From Proteus appendicitidis (GTDB lineage Bacteria; Pseudomonadota; Gammaproteobacteria; Enterobacterales; Enterobacteriaceae), in NCBI RefSeq assembly GCF_030271835.1, contig NZ_CP127389.1, positions 3,508,001-3,572,000 of the forward strand: DNA of 64,000 nt, given 5' to 3'. A program made the position numbers and the translations under genes. Below are positions 56,052 to 64,000 of the stretch, one piece after another. How positions within the stretch are numbered: position 1 is the first letter of the stretch; each line of letters starts with the position of its first letter. Below the pieces are notes generated by a model that had not been told where the DNA came from, searched no databases, and saw only the letters and a program-made list of their open reading frames with translations.

Positions 56052-56825
56052 TTACTTAAGAATTTTACGTAAATGTTCTGCCAACTCAGCAATCTGATCA
56101 TCGCCATCACCTTCAATAATGATGCGTTGACGAACTTTTTGTTTCGGTGCGGCCACTTTTTGCTCTGAACGCGCAGTAATCGCATCCAAACCAAGATCGG
56201 TAACACTCCATTGCTGAACAGGTTTCTTGGCAGCGCCAAGAATGGCTTTCATCGAAGGAATTTGAGGTATGTTAATGTCGGTAGATACCGCAATTACTGC
56301 GGGTAAAGGCAACGTCAGTGTTTCAATTTCATTTTCTAATTCACGCTCAACGGTAATTGAATCATTAGAAAGAGAAACAATTTTGTTAATACCATTTATT
56401 GCTGGAATATTTAAAATTTCACCCACCAGCAAACTCACTTGTTGTGAACTCAGATCCGCAGAGCCGTCACCACAAAGAATTAAGTCATAACCTTTTTTCG
56501 TCGCTGCGGCAGCCAGTGCAACCGCTGTTTGGTAAGGTAAAGAGGCTTCAAATTGGTCATCAACCACAACCACTAATTCATCAGCACCACGAGAAAGAAC
56601 GTCTTTACGCGCTTTCGCATTTGTTAATGCTTTACCGCCGACACTCATTGCCGTGATTTGAATACCATCAATTTGAGTCTTAAGCTGATTAGCGGCTTCA
56701 ATCGCATTTAAATCATATTGACTGATTTTGGTGTTAGCACGGGAAAAATCTAGCGAACCGTCTGCGCTATTTACCGTAATATCCTGCTCATCGGGAACAC
56801 TCTTGTAACATGTAATAATATTCAT
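56052..56825 (-). CDS. fixA: Electron transfer flavoprotein beta subunit FixA (carnitine cluster)
   Basis: 257 residues, N-terminus [16 protein letters not shown] as in E. coli FixA; conserved [14 protein letters not shown] helix and [20 protein letters not shown] lies six bases before the ATG. First gene of fixABCX, divergent from caiT across the CaiF-site region. Confidence 0.95.
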   Translation of the reverse strand: MNIITCYKSVPDEQDITVNSADGSLDFSRANTKISQYDLNAIEAANQLKTQIDGIQITAMSVGGKALTNAKARKDVLSRGADELVVVVDDQFEASLPYQTAVALAAAATKKGYDLILCGDGSADLSSQQVSLLVGEILNIPAINGINKIVSLSNDSITVERELENEIETLTLPLPAVIAVSTDINIPQIPSMKAILGAAKKPVQQWSVTDLGLDAITARSEQKVAAPKQKVRQRIIIEGDGDDQIAELAEHLRKILK

Positions 56826-56896
56826 TACATCTCCTGAAATTAATAAATAATGTCATTTGCTCTGGCAATGTAATATAGAATTAACACAATTAAGCG

Positions 56897-57108
56897 TTTA
56901 AAAAATTAAACCTAGGTCACCAATATTGAACATAGATAAATAAAGAATGGATAGGTTTCAATATTGCTAAACATATCACCAATATTGAAATTAGTTTTAA
57001 TTGAAGTGAACAACTTTCAATATTGCTACAGCGATCAACAATATTGAATATAATAAATATAACGGTATTTAACGTTCAATATTGCCACCGAGATCAACAA
57101 TATTGAAA
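56897..57108. promoter_or_regulatory. Array of four CaiF-type operator sites, 59-bp period
   Basis: Each site is TTTCAATATTG, 13-base spacer, CAATATTGAAA. Left arms start at 56956, 57015 and 57074, right arms at 56921, 56980, 57039 and 57098, an exact 59-base period. The left arm of the first site (56897) is degenerate, 7 of 11. The 11-bp arm/13-bp spacer layout is that described for the E. coli carnitine activator CaiF. caiF itself lies outside the window. Confidence 0.82.
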
Positions 57109-57218
57109 GACGGAATATAACAACCCCATTACATACAAGGCTATACCAATAATTATCAATCAGTTACAATGAAAACAAAACGTTATAAAACGTAACATAA
57201 AATCGACAAAAAGAATAG

Positions 57219-57234
57219 TGTGAAGTGAATAACA
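57219..57234. promoter_or_regulatory. CRP site in the cai-fix region
   Basis: TGTGA-AGTGAA-TAACA matches the CRP consensus at 9 of 10 half-site positions. E. coli cai transcription needs CRP, and the site lies between the CaiF array and caiT. Confidence 0.5.
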
Positions 57235-57425
57235 GAATGGATTTCTTATAATATTCATTATTCATCATCATTAATTGATTTGTGAATTAGCCAATCACTT
57301 TATTTTTCTATTATGATGAAACGCCAATAGACGGAATACTCATAAATAAACTTAAATGATTTATTAGATATTAGGAATTAACACTACTTAAACTTCTGCG
57401 TTAAATATATTTGGAAAATTTACCT

Positions 57426-58940
57426 ATGAGCAAAGATAATAAAAAGGCAGGAATAGAACCGAAGGTTTTTTTTCCGCCATTAATCATTGTTGGTATTTTA
57501 TGCTGGCTAACGGTACGTGATCTTGACGCTTCAAATGAAGTGATTAATGCCGTATTCAGCTATGTTACCAATGTCTGGGGTTGGACCTTCGAATGGTATA
57601 TGGTCATTATGTTCGGGGGTTGGTTTTGGTTAGTCTTCGGTCGTTATGCCAATAAACGCCTAGGGGAAGATAAACCTGAATTTAGTACCGCAAGCTGGAT
57701 CTTTATGATGTTTGCGTCTTGTACATCCGCAGCCGTCCTCTTCTGGGGTTCGATTGAAATATACTACTACATTTCAAGCCCGCCTTTTGGAATGGAAGCT
57801 TACTCAACGCAAGCAAAAGAAATTGGTTTAGCCTATAGCTTGTTCCACTGGGGTCCTTTACCTTGGGCAACTTATAGTTTCCTTTCTGTTGCCTTCGCTT
57901 ACTTCTTCTTTGTTCGCAAAATGGAAGTTATCCGCCCAAGTAGCACCTTAACCCCATTAATCGGTGAAAAACACGTTAATGGGATCGTCGGAACCATTAT
58001 TGATAACTTCTATCTTGTTGCTTTAATTCTGGCAATGGGGACGAGTCTCGGGTTAGCAACACCGTTAGTCACTGAATGTATTCAATACTTATTTGGTATT
58101 CCTCATACCCTGCAATTAGACGCCATCATTATCTCTTGCTGGATCATATTAAACGCAATTTGCGTGGCATTCGGTCTGCAAAAAGGGGTGAAAATCGCCA
58201 GTGATATTCGTACTTACCTAAGTTTCTTAATGTTGGGTTGGGTATTTATCGTCGGTGGTGCGAGCTTTATCGTCAATTATTTCACCGATTCTGTGGGTAC
58301 ATTGATGATGTATATGCCTCGTATGCTGTTCTATACAGACCCTATCGGTAAAGGCGGATTCCCTCAAGGCTGGACTGTTTTCTATTGGGCTTGGTGGGTT
58401 ATCTACGCTATCCAAATGAGTATTTTCTTAGCGCGTATTTCTAAAGGTCGTACTGTTCGTGAATTGTGTTTAGGGATGGTTTCCGGTTTAACCGCAGGGA
58501 CTTGGTTAATTTGGACAATCCTTGGTGGTAACACCTTACAACTGATTGACCAAAATATTCTCAACATTCCACAACTGATTGAACAATACGGTGTTCCACG
58601 CGCAATCATCGAAACATGGGCGGCATTACCGTTGAGCACAGCAACAATGTGGGGCTTCTTTATCCTCTGCTTTATTGCCACTGTCACCCTAATTAACGCC
58701 TGTTCTTACACTCTGGCAATGTCCACTTGCCGTTCGATGAAAGAAGGTTCTGAGCCACCTTTATTGGTACGCATCGGCTGGTCTGTGCTGGTTGGTGTTA
58801 TCGGCATCATTCTATTAGCCCTTGGTGGTTTAAAACCGATTCAAACCGCCATTATCGCTGGAGGATGCCCACTATTTTTCGTCAATATCATGGTCACCTT
58901 GTCCTTTATTAAAGATGCCAAAGTACATTGGAAAGACTGA
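57426..58940 (+). CDS. caiT: L-carnitine/gamma-butyrobetaine antiporter CaiT
   Basis: 504 residues, BCCT family with 12 membrane helices; imports carnitine in exchange for gamma-butyrobetaine without needing Na+. The start [18 protein letters not shown] at 57426 matches the crystallised Proteus CaiT; an upstream in-frame TTG (57411) was rejected. The tryptophan-rich substrate-site helix [20 protein letters not shown] is complete. First gene of caiTABCDE. Confidence 0.97.
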   Translation: MSKDNKKAGIEPKVFFPPLIIVGILCWLTVRDLDASNEVINAVFSYVTNVWGWTFEWYMVIMFGGWFWLVFGRYANKRLGEDKPEFSTASWIFMMFASCTSAAVLFWGSIEIYYYISSPPFGMEAYSTQAKEIGLAYSLFHWGPLPWATYSFLSVAFAYFFFVRKMEVIRPSSTLTPLIGEKHVNGIVGTIIDNFYLVALILAMGTSLGLATPLVTECIQYLFGIPHTLQLDAIIISCWIILNAICVAFGLQKGVKIASDIRTYLSFLMLGWVFIVGGASFIVNYFTDSVGTLMMYMPRMLFYTDPIGKGGFPQGWTVFYWAWWVIYAIQMSIFLARISKGRTVRELCLGMVSGLTAGTWLIWTILGGNTLQLIDQNILNIPQLIEQYGVPRAIIETWAALPLSTATMWGFFILCFIATVTLINACSYTLAMSTCRSMKEGSEPPLLVRIGWSVLVGVIGIILLALGGLKPIQTAIIAGGCPLFFVNIMVTLSFIKDAKVHWKD

Positions 58941-58981
58941 TCCGCTATACGCAAAGAATGACATATTAAGAGGTTATTAAC

Positions 58982-60124
58982 ATGGATTTTAGATTGAATG
59001 ATGAGCAGGAACTGTTTGTTGACGGTGTCCGCGAATTAATGGCCAGTGAAAACTGGGAAGCTTATTTCGCCGAGTGTGATCGCGAAAGTAAATACCCAGA
59101 ACGTTTTGTCAAAGCCTTAGCGGATATGGAAATAGACAATCTGCTTATCCCTGAAGAGCACGGTGGATTAAATGCAGGTTTTGTCACTGTTGCCGCTATT
59201 TGGATGGAGTTAGGTCGTTTAGGTGCGCCAACTTACGTGCTTTATCAATTACCGGGTGGTTTTAACACCGTATTACGAGAAGGCACACAAGAGCAAATCG
59301 ATAAAATTATGGCGTTCCGCGGTACGGGTAAACAGATGTGGAACTCTGCAATTACAGAGCCGGGCGCGGGTTCCGATGTAGGTAGCTTACAAACGACTTA
59401 TACCCGTAAAGATGGCAAAGTTTACCTTAATGGTAGCAAATGCTTTATCACCAGTAGTGCATACACCCCTTATGTTGTTGTGATGAGCCGTGATGCAGCA
59501 TCACCTGACAAACCCGTCTTTACAGAATGGTTTGTGGATATGAGCAAGCCGGGCATCAAAGTCAACAAGTTAGCAAAACTGGGTTTACGCATGGATAGCT
59601 GCTGTGAAATCACGTTTGATAACGTAGAGCTTGAAGAAAAAGACATGTTTGGTCGTGAAGGCAACGGCTTTAACCGTGTTAAAGAAGAGTTCGACCATGA
59701 GCGTTTCTTAGTGGCACTCACTAACTACGGCACAGCGATGTGTGCCTTTGAAGATGCCGCGCGTTATGCCAATCAACGTGTTCAATTTGGCGAAGCAATT
59801 GGTCGTTTCCAATTAATTCAAGAAAAATTCGCTCATATGGCGATCAAACTCAATTCAATGCGCAACATGTTATATGAAACTGCATGGAAGAGTGACAACA
59901 ACTTAATCACTTCCGGTGATGCAGCAATGTGTAAATACTTCTGTGCAAATGCGGCGTTTGAAGTGGTTGATAGTGCAATGCAAGTGCTTGGTGGTGTCGG
60001 TATTGCTGGCGAGCACCGTATTTCTCGTTTCTGGCGTGACCTTCGTGTTGACCGTGTATCTGGGGGTTCTGACGAAATGCAGATCCTGACATTAGGACGT
60101 TCAGTACTTAAACAGTATCGCTAA
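58982..60124 (+). CDS. caiA: Crotonobetainyl-CoA reductase CaiA
   Basis: 380 residues, the length of E. coli CaiA. Acyl-CoA dehydrogenase-fold flavoprotein that reduces crotonobetainyl-CoA to gamma-butyrobetainyl-CoA with electrons from FixAB. FAD-region motif [13 protein letters not shown] near 123-135 and the C-terminal [22 protein letters not shown] precedes the ATG. Followed by a strong hairpin before caiB. Confidence 0.97.
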   Translation: MDFRLNDEQELFVDGVRELMASENWEAYFAECDRESKYPERFVKALADMEIDNLLIPEEHGGLNAGFVTVAAIWMELGRLGAPTYVLYQLPGGFNTVLREGTQEQIDKIMAFRGTGKQMWNSAITEPGAGSDVGSLQTTYTRKDGKVYLNGSKCFITSSAYTPYVVVMSRDAASPDKPVFTEWFVDMSKPGIKVNKLAKLGLRMDSCCEITFDNVELEEKDMFGREGNGFNRVKEEFDHERFLVALTNYGTAMCAFEDAARYANQRVQFGEAIGRFQLIQEKFAHMAIKLNSMRNMLYETAWKSDNNLITSGDAAMCKYFCANAAFEVVDSAMQVLGGVGIAGEHRISRFWRDLRVDRVSGGSDEMQILTLGRSVLKQYR

Positions 60125-60136
60125 TTAATCACGAAT

Positions 60137-60167
60137 AACTCTCTCATCTACAGGTGAGAGAGTTTTC
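60137..60167 (+). terminator. Hairpin between caiA and caiB (attenuator or processing site)
   Basis: AACTCTCTCA (60137-60146), loop TCTACAGG, TGAGAGAGTT (60155-60164): perfect 10-bp stem followed by a short T-run. It lies inside the operon, so it may limit read-through or stabilise the caiTA message. Confidence 0.6.
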
Positions 60168-60193
60168 ACTCAGACCACTTACGAGGTGACGCT

Positions 60194-61414
60194 ATGACAG
60201 AACATTTACCAATGCCACAATTTGGCCCCCTTTCAGGGGTTCGTGTTGTGTTTTCAGGAATTGAAATTGCAGGGCCATTCGCAGGACAAATGTTCGCAGA
60301 ATGGGGAGCTGAAGTAATTTGGATTGAAAACGTTGCATGGGCTGACACCATTCGCGTTCAACCTCACTACCCTCAACTTTCTCGTCGTAATTTACATGCT
60401 CTTTCACTCAATATTTTTAAAGATGAAGGTCGTGATGCATTCCTAAAATTAATGGAAACCACCGATATCTTTATTGAAGCCAGTAAAGGTCCTGCCTTTG
60501 CGCGTCGTGGTATTACCGATGAAGTGTTATGGGAACATAACCCTAAATTGGTTATCGCTCATTTATCTGGCTTTGGCCAATATGGCGATCCGCAATACAC
60601 CAACTTACCGGCTTATAACACGATTGCCCAAGCCTTTAGTGGCTACTTGATCCAAAACGGTGACAAAGATCAGCCAATGCCGGCGTTTCCTTATACCGCA
60701 GATTACTTCTCAGGAATGACAGCAACCACTTCTGCGTTAGCGGCACTGTATAAAGTTCAACAAACAGGCAAAGGCGAAAGTATTGATATTGCGATGTATG
60801 AAGTCATGTTGCGTATGGGGCAATACTTCATGATGGATTATTTCAATGGTGGCGAAATCTGCCCTCGTATGACCAAAGGGAAAGATCCGTATTACGCAGG
60901 CTGTGGTCTTTACCGTTGCCAAGATGGCTTTATCGTGATGGAAGTTGTCGGCATTACGCAAATTGAAGAAATCTTCAAAGATATTGGTCTTGCGCATCTT
61001 TTAGGTACTCCAGAAGTGCCAGAAGGCACTCAACTTATTCACCGTATTAATTGCCCTCATGGTCAATTATTTGAAGACAAACTCGATGAATGGTTAGCAA
61101 AACAACCAATCACTGATGTGCTGAAACGCCTGTCAGAACTCAATATAGCCAGTGCCAAAGTGCTGACTATTCCGGAGCTTGAAGACAATCCACAATATGT
61201 CGCACGCGAATCAATTACCCAATGGCAAACCATGAATGGCGAAACCTGTAAAGGGCCAAATGTAATGCCGAAATTCAAAAATAATCCGGGAAAAATCTGG
61301 CGTGGCATGCCATCTCACGGCATGGACACTGACGCTATCTTGAAAAATATCGGTTATAGCGACGAACAAATCAGGGGGCTGGTCGATAAAGGGCTGGCTA
61401 AAATCGTAAAGTAA
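60194..61414 (+). CDS. caiB: L-carnitine CoA-transferase CaiB
   Basis: 406 residues (E. coli 405). Class III CoA-transferase moving CoA between gamma-butyrobetainyl-CoA and carnitine or crotonobetaine. Starts [32 protein letters not shown], with GAGGTGA before the ATG. The catalytic aspartate region [13 protein letters not shown] is present. Complete gene. Confidence 0.97.
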   Translation: MTEHLPMPQFGPLSGVRVVFSGIEIAGPFAGQMFAEWGAEVIWIENVAWADTIRVQPHYPQLSRRNLHALSLNIFKDEGRDAFLKLMETTDIFIEASKGPAFARRGITDEVLWEHNPKLVIAHLSGFGQYGDPQYTNLPAYNTIAQAFSGYLIQNGDKDQPMPAFPYTADYFSGMTATTSALAALYKVQQTGKGESIDIAMYEVMLRMGQYFMMDYFNGGEICPRMTKGKDPYYAGCGLYRCQDGFIVMEVVGITQIEEIFKDIGLAHLLGTPEVPEGTQLIHRINCPHGQLFEDKLDEWLAKQPITDVLKRLSELNIASAKVLTIPELEDNPQYVARESITQWQTMNGETCKGPNVMPKFKNNPGKIWRGMPSHGMDTDAILKNIGYSDEQIRGLVDKGLAKIVK

Positions 61415-61489
61415 CACCGTAAAATTCAGGCATAGCACGCCTCTAAAATCGTGTCTGAATTCACGGCAAAAGTATGGGATAACAGTTTA

Positions 61490-63046
61490 ATGGATGTGAT
61501 TGGCAAACAAAACTTACGTCAAATGTGGGATGATTTGGCAGAGGTTTATGGCACAAAAACAGCGCTAATTTTTGAATCCGCACAAGGACAAATGAGACAA
61601 TTTAGCTACTGTGAATTAAATGAAGAGATAAACAGAACCGCAAATCTTTTCCATGCTGGTGGCATAAAAAAAGGCGACCATGTTGCCTTACATCTTGATA
61701 ACTGCCCTGAATTTTTCTTTTGCTGGTTTGGGTTGGCAAAAATAGGCGCTGTGATGGTGCCTATTAATGCGCGTTTTATGTACGAAGAAAGCGCATGGAT
61801 AATCAATCACTGCCAAGCCCATTACGTCGTTACTCGCGATAATTTCTATCCGATTTACCAACCTATGTTGCAGGATGAACAAAACCCTTTAGCACAGCTA
61901 TTTTTAATTTCTGAAAACACAATCGCTGCTGAAAAAGGCGTTATCGACTTTTTAAAAGAAAAAGCCAAACATCCTGTTACGCTTAATCATCACACACCAT
62001 TAAGTGTGGATGACACTGCTGAAATTCTTTTCACCTCTGGTACCACATCGCAACCTAAAGGTGTGGTTATCACACACTATAACTTACGCTTTGCGGGTTA
62101 TTACTCATCATGGCAAAACGCATTACGCGAAGATGATATTTATCTTACTGTTATGCCTGCATTTCATATTGATTGCCAATGTACTGCATCACTGGCTGCA
62201 TTTTCTGTGGGTGCGACTTTTGTCTTGTTAGAAAAATACAGTGCCAGAGCCTTTTGGAAGCAAATACTCAAGTACCAAGCGACGGTCACTGAATGTATTC
62301 CAATGATGATGAGAACCTTAATGGCACAGCCCGTTTCATCAGAAGAAAAGCAACACAAATTACGCGAAGTGATGTTCTATCTCAATCTCGCAGATGAAGA
62401 GAAAGACGCCTTTATCGAACGCTTTAATGTGCGATTACTCACCTCTTACGGCATGACAGAAACTATCGTGGGTTTAATTGGTGACAGGCCTGGCGATAAA
62501 CGCCGCTGGCCGTCAATTGGTAGACCCGGTTTTTGCTATCAAGCTCAAATCAGAGATAAACAAAACAACGAAGTTCCTAATGGCGTTGTGGGTGAGATTT
62601 GCGTAAAAGGCGAACCCGGAAAAACCTTATTCAAAGAGTATTACAACCGACCGGATGCAACAGCAAAAGCATTAGAGCCTGAAGGTTGGTTACATACTGG
62701 TGATTATGGTTACCGAGACGATGAAGGTTTTTTCTATTTCGTTGATCGCAGTTGCAATATGATCAAACGCGGAGGCGAAAACGTCTCTTGCGTTGAGATT
62801 GAAAACATCATTAGTTCACATCCTAAAATTCAAGATGTGGCGGTTATTGGTGTGCCTGATGATATTCGTGATGAAGCCATTAAAGCGTTTGTGGTGCTCG
62901 TTGAAGGTGAAACCTTGAGTGAAGAAGAATTCTTCCATTTCTGTGAGCAAAATATGGCGAAATTTAAAGTTCCCTCAGCGGTTGAGTTTAAAGAGGGTTT
63001 GCCACGTAATTGCTCAGGAAAAGTGATTAAAAAGCATTTGAAATAA
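61490..63046 (+). CDS. caiC: Carnitine/crotonobetaine CoA ligase CaiC
   Basis: 518 residues from the ATG at 61490 ([17 protein letters not shown]), which aligns with the E. coli CaiC start; the frame is also open to a GTG at 61451, giving 531 residues. Neither has a clear Shine-Dalgarno, so the start is not settled. AMP-forming motif [13 protein letters not shown], then [12 protein letters not shown] and the C-terminal NCSGKVIKK lysine region. Activates carnitine, crotonobetaine or gamma-butyrobetaine. Confidence 0.95.
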   Translation: MDVIGKQNLRQMWDDLAEVYGTKTALIFESAQGQMRQFSYCELNEEINRTANLFHAGGIKKGDHVALHLDNCPEFFFCWFGLAKIGAVMVPINARFMYEESAWIINHCQAHYVVTRDNFYPIYQPMLQDEQNPLAQLFLISENTIAAEKGVIDFLKEKAKHPVTLNHHTPLSVDDTAEILFTSGTTSQPKGVVITHYNLRFAGYYSSWQNALREDDIYLTVMPAFHIDCQCTASLAAFSVGATFVLLEKYSARAFWKQILKYQATVTECIPMMMRTLMAQPVSSEEKQHKLREVMFYLNLADEEKDAFIERFNVRLLTSYGMTETIVGLIGDRPGDKRRWPSIGRPGFCYQAQIRDKQNNEVPNGVVGEICVKGEPGKTLFKEYYNRPDATAKALEPEGWLHTGDYGYRDDEGFFYFVDRSCNMIKRGGENVSCVEIENIISSHPKIQDVAVIGVPDDIRDEAIKAFVVLVEGETLSEEEFFHFCEQNMAKFKVPSAVEFKEGLPRNCSGKVIKKHLK

Positions 63047-63122
63047 GCCATAGGTCGGTTTAGCCACAAATTAATAACCTCAATCATAAATGCTTATTTT
63101 TGATGACGAAAAGGAATACAAC

Positions 63123-63908
63123 ATGAGCCAATCATTACACCTAACAACGCGTGGTTCAGTACTTGAAATTGTATTAGATAGACCAAAAGCAAACGCTATT
63201 GATGCAAAAACCAGTCATGAAATGGGTGAAGTCTTTCTGCGTTTTCGTGATGATCCCAACTTACGCGTTGCCATTATTACGGGCGCGGGCGAACGCTTTT
63301 TCTCCGCGGGTTGGGATTTAAAAGCCGCGGCAGAAGGCGAAGCCCCTGATGCAGACTTTGGTGCGGGTGGTTTTGCAGGTTTAACTGAATTATTTGATCT
63401 TGATAAACCTGTCATTGCCGCCGTTAACGGCTATGCTTTTGGTGGTGGCTTTGAATTAGCACTCGCTGCCGACATGATGATTTGTTCAGACAATGCTTCT
63501 TTTGCTTTACCTGAAGCACAATTAGGCATTGTCCCTGATAGCGGTGGCGTTCTTCGTTTACCTAAACGTTTACCGCCCGCTATCGTCAACGAAATGCTGA
63601 TGACAGGTCGTCGTATGAATGCCGATGAGGCACTACGTTGGGGTATTGCTAACCGCGTTGTCAGTTCTGCTGAATTAATGGATAGCGCACGCGAACTTGC
63701 CGATCAAATCGCAAATAGCGCTCCACTGGCTGTGGCGGCTTTAAAAGAGATTTATCGTGCCACTAGCGAGCTTTCTATTGAAGAGGGCTACAAATTAATG
63801 CGCAGTGGCGTATTAAAACATTACCCAAGTGTTTTACATTCAGAAGATGCTACAGAAGGACCTCTAGCCTTTGCTGAAAAGCGCACACCTGAATGGAAAG
63901 GACGGTAA
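63123..63908 (+). CDS. caiD: Carnitinyl-CoA dehydratase CaiD
   Basis: 261 residues from the ATG at 63123 ([12 protein letters not shown]), preceded by AAAGGAAT and matching the E. coli length; the open frame to 63090 was rejected. Crotonase-family enzyme interconverting carnitinyl-CoA and crotonobetainyl-CoA. The oxyanion-hole segments [15 protein letters not shown] and [16 protein letters not shown] are present, as is the glutamate-bearing [14 protein letters not shown]. Confidence 0.97.
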   Translation: MSQSLHLTTRGSVLEIVLDRPKANAIDAKTSHEMGEVFLRFRDDPNLRVAIITGAGERFFSAGWDLKAAAEGEAPDADFGAGGFAGLTELFDLDKPVIAAVNGYAFGGGFELALAADMMICSDNASFALPEAQLGIVPDSGGVLRLPKRLPPAIVNEMLMTGRRMNADEALRWGIANRVVSSAELMDSARELADQIANSAPLAVAALKEIYRATSELSIEEGYKLMRSGVLKHYPSVLHSEDATEGPLAFAEKRTPEWKGR

Positions 63909-63960
63909 TTATCCCGTATTTCGAGAATACAACTCGATAATACAACAAAGAGGAAAACTG

Positions 63961-64000
63961 ATGAGTATCTACGCATTTGAAGGTCTTGTTCCTGTGGTTC
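63961..64000 (+). CDS. caiE: CaiE protein, first 13 codons (cut by window end)
   Basis: Reads MSIYAFEGLVPVV, the N-terminus of CaiE, a hexapeptide-repeat (left-handed beta helix) protein of the carnitine operon thought to help CaiB/CaiD activity or cofactor supply. AAAGAGGAAAA ribosome site precedes the ATG. Confidence 0.92.
   Translation, partial: MSIYAFEGLVPVV

Larger units (their letters stand above)
56826..57425. promoter_or_regulatory. fixA/caiT divergent control region
   Basis: 600 bases without coding frames. It holds four phased CaiF-type inverted repeats (56897-57108) and a CRP-like site (57219-57234), and must contain both the fix and the cai promoters. The right part (57240-57410) is AT-rich with nothing further recognised. 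Confidence 0.85.

Overview
The window comes from an enterobacterium of the Morganellaceae, almost certainly genus Proteus. The cai genes, the CaiT N-terminus, GroEL, EF-P and the block efp/epmB-yjeI-groESL-fxsA-aspA-dcuA-yjdC-tRNA-Phe are all of that type. By eye the core genes are moderately AT-rich, while several blocks (about 19.8-24.1 kb and 33.8-36.3 kb) are far more AT-rich and look acquired. Species was not determined.

Layout. (1) 1-4.6 kb, minus strand: the start of a hydrogenase-4/formate hydrogenlyase operon (hyfABC and partial hyfD) behind a well-formed sigma-54 promoter. (2) 4.8-18.5 kb: a divergent RpiB/LacAB-type isomerase, then core genes: efp with its modification enzyme epmB, an NAD(P)-binding protein, yjeI, a Na+/H+ antiporter, groESL with a sigma-32 promoter, fxsA, aspA-dcuA, yjdC and tRNA-Phe. 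(3) 18.5-36 kb: an accessory zone beginning at tRNA-Phe. It holds a class II Fic protein, a three-gene serine recombinase/ParB/RepB-like module (the first ParB frameshifted at an A8 run), a CPBP protease, a YqiJ-YqiK (NfeD/flotillin) pair with a 1644-residue AAA ATPase, an AbiE-type toxin-antitoxin pair and a metallophosphatase flanked by two identically built four-half-site operators. (4) 36.3-49.6 kb: an AraC regulator and a long minus-strand operon of acyl-CoA ligase, CoA-transferase, dehydratase activator, two dehydratase subunits, GntP-type permease, acyl-CoA dehydrogenase and FixABCX. Its order matches the clostridial hadAIBC-acdB-etfBA Stickland pathway. (5) 50.1-52.0 kb: a two-gene ATPase/TOPRIM-like cassette resembling phage-defence pairs. 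(6) 52.0-64 kb: yaaU, fixXCBA and the divergent caiTABCD(E) carnitine operon, with four CaiF-type sites at an exact 59-bp period between them.

The metabolic genes share an anaerobic theme: hydrogenase-4, aspartase plus C4-dicarboxylate exchange feeding fumarate respiration, carnitine/crotonobetaine reduction, and a proposed reductive 2-hydroxyacid branch. Both acyl-CoA reduction systems have their own Fix (ETF plus ETF:quinone oxidoreductase-like) proteins, which suggests that both link acyl-CoA redox to the quinone pool or to low-potential electron supply.

The best candidates for undescribed biology are the recombinase/ParB/RepB module, the flotillin/giant-ATPase operon, the had-fix operon in an enterobacterium, and the duplicated 53-bp operator around the phosphatase gene. 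All functional statements come from reading motifs and remembered family features; no database search was run.
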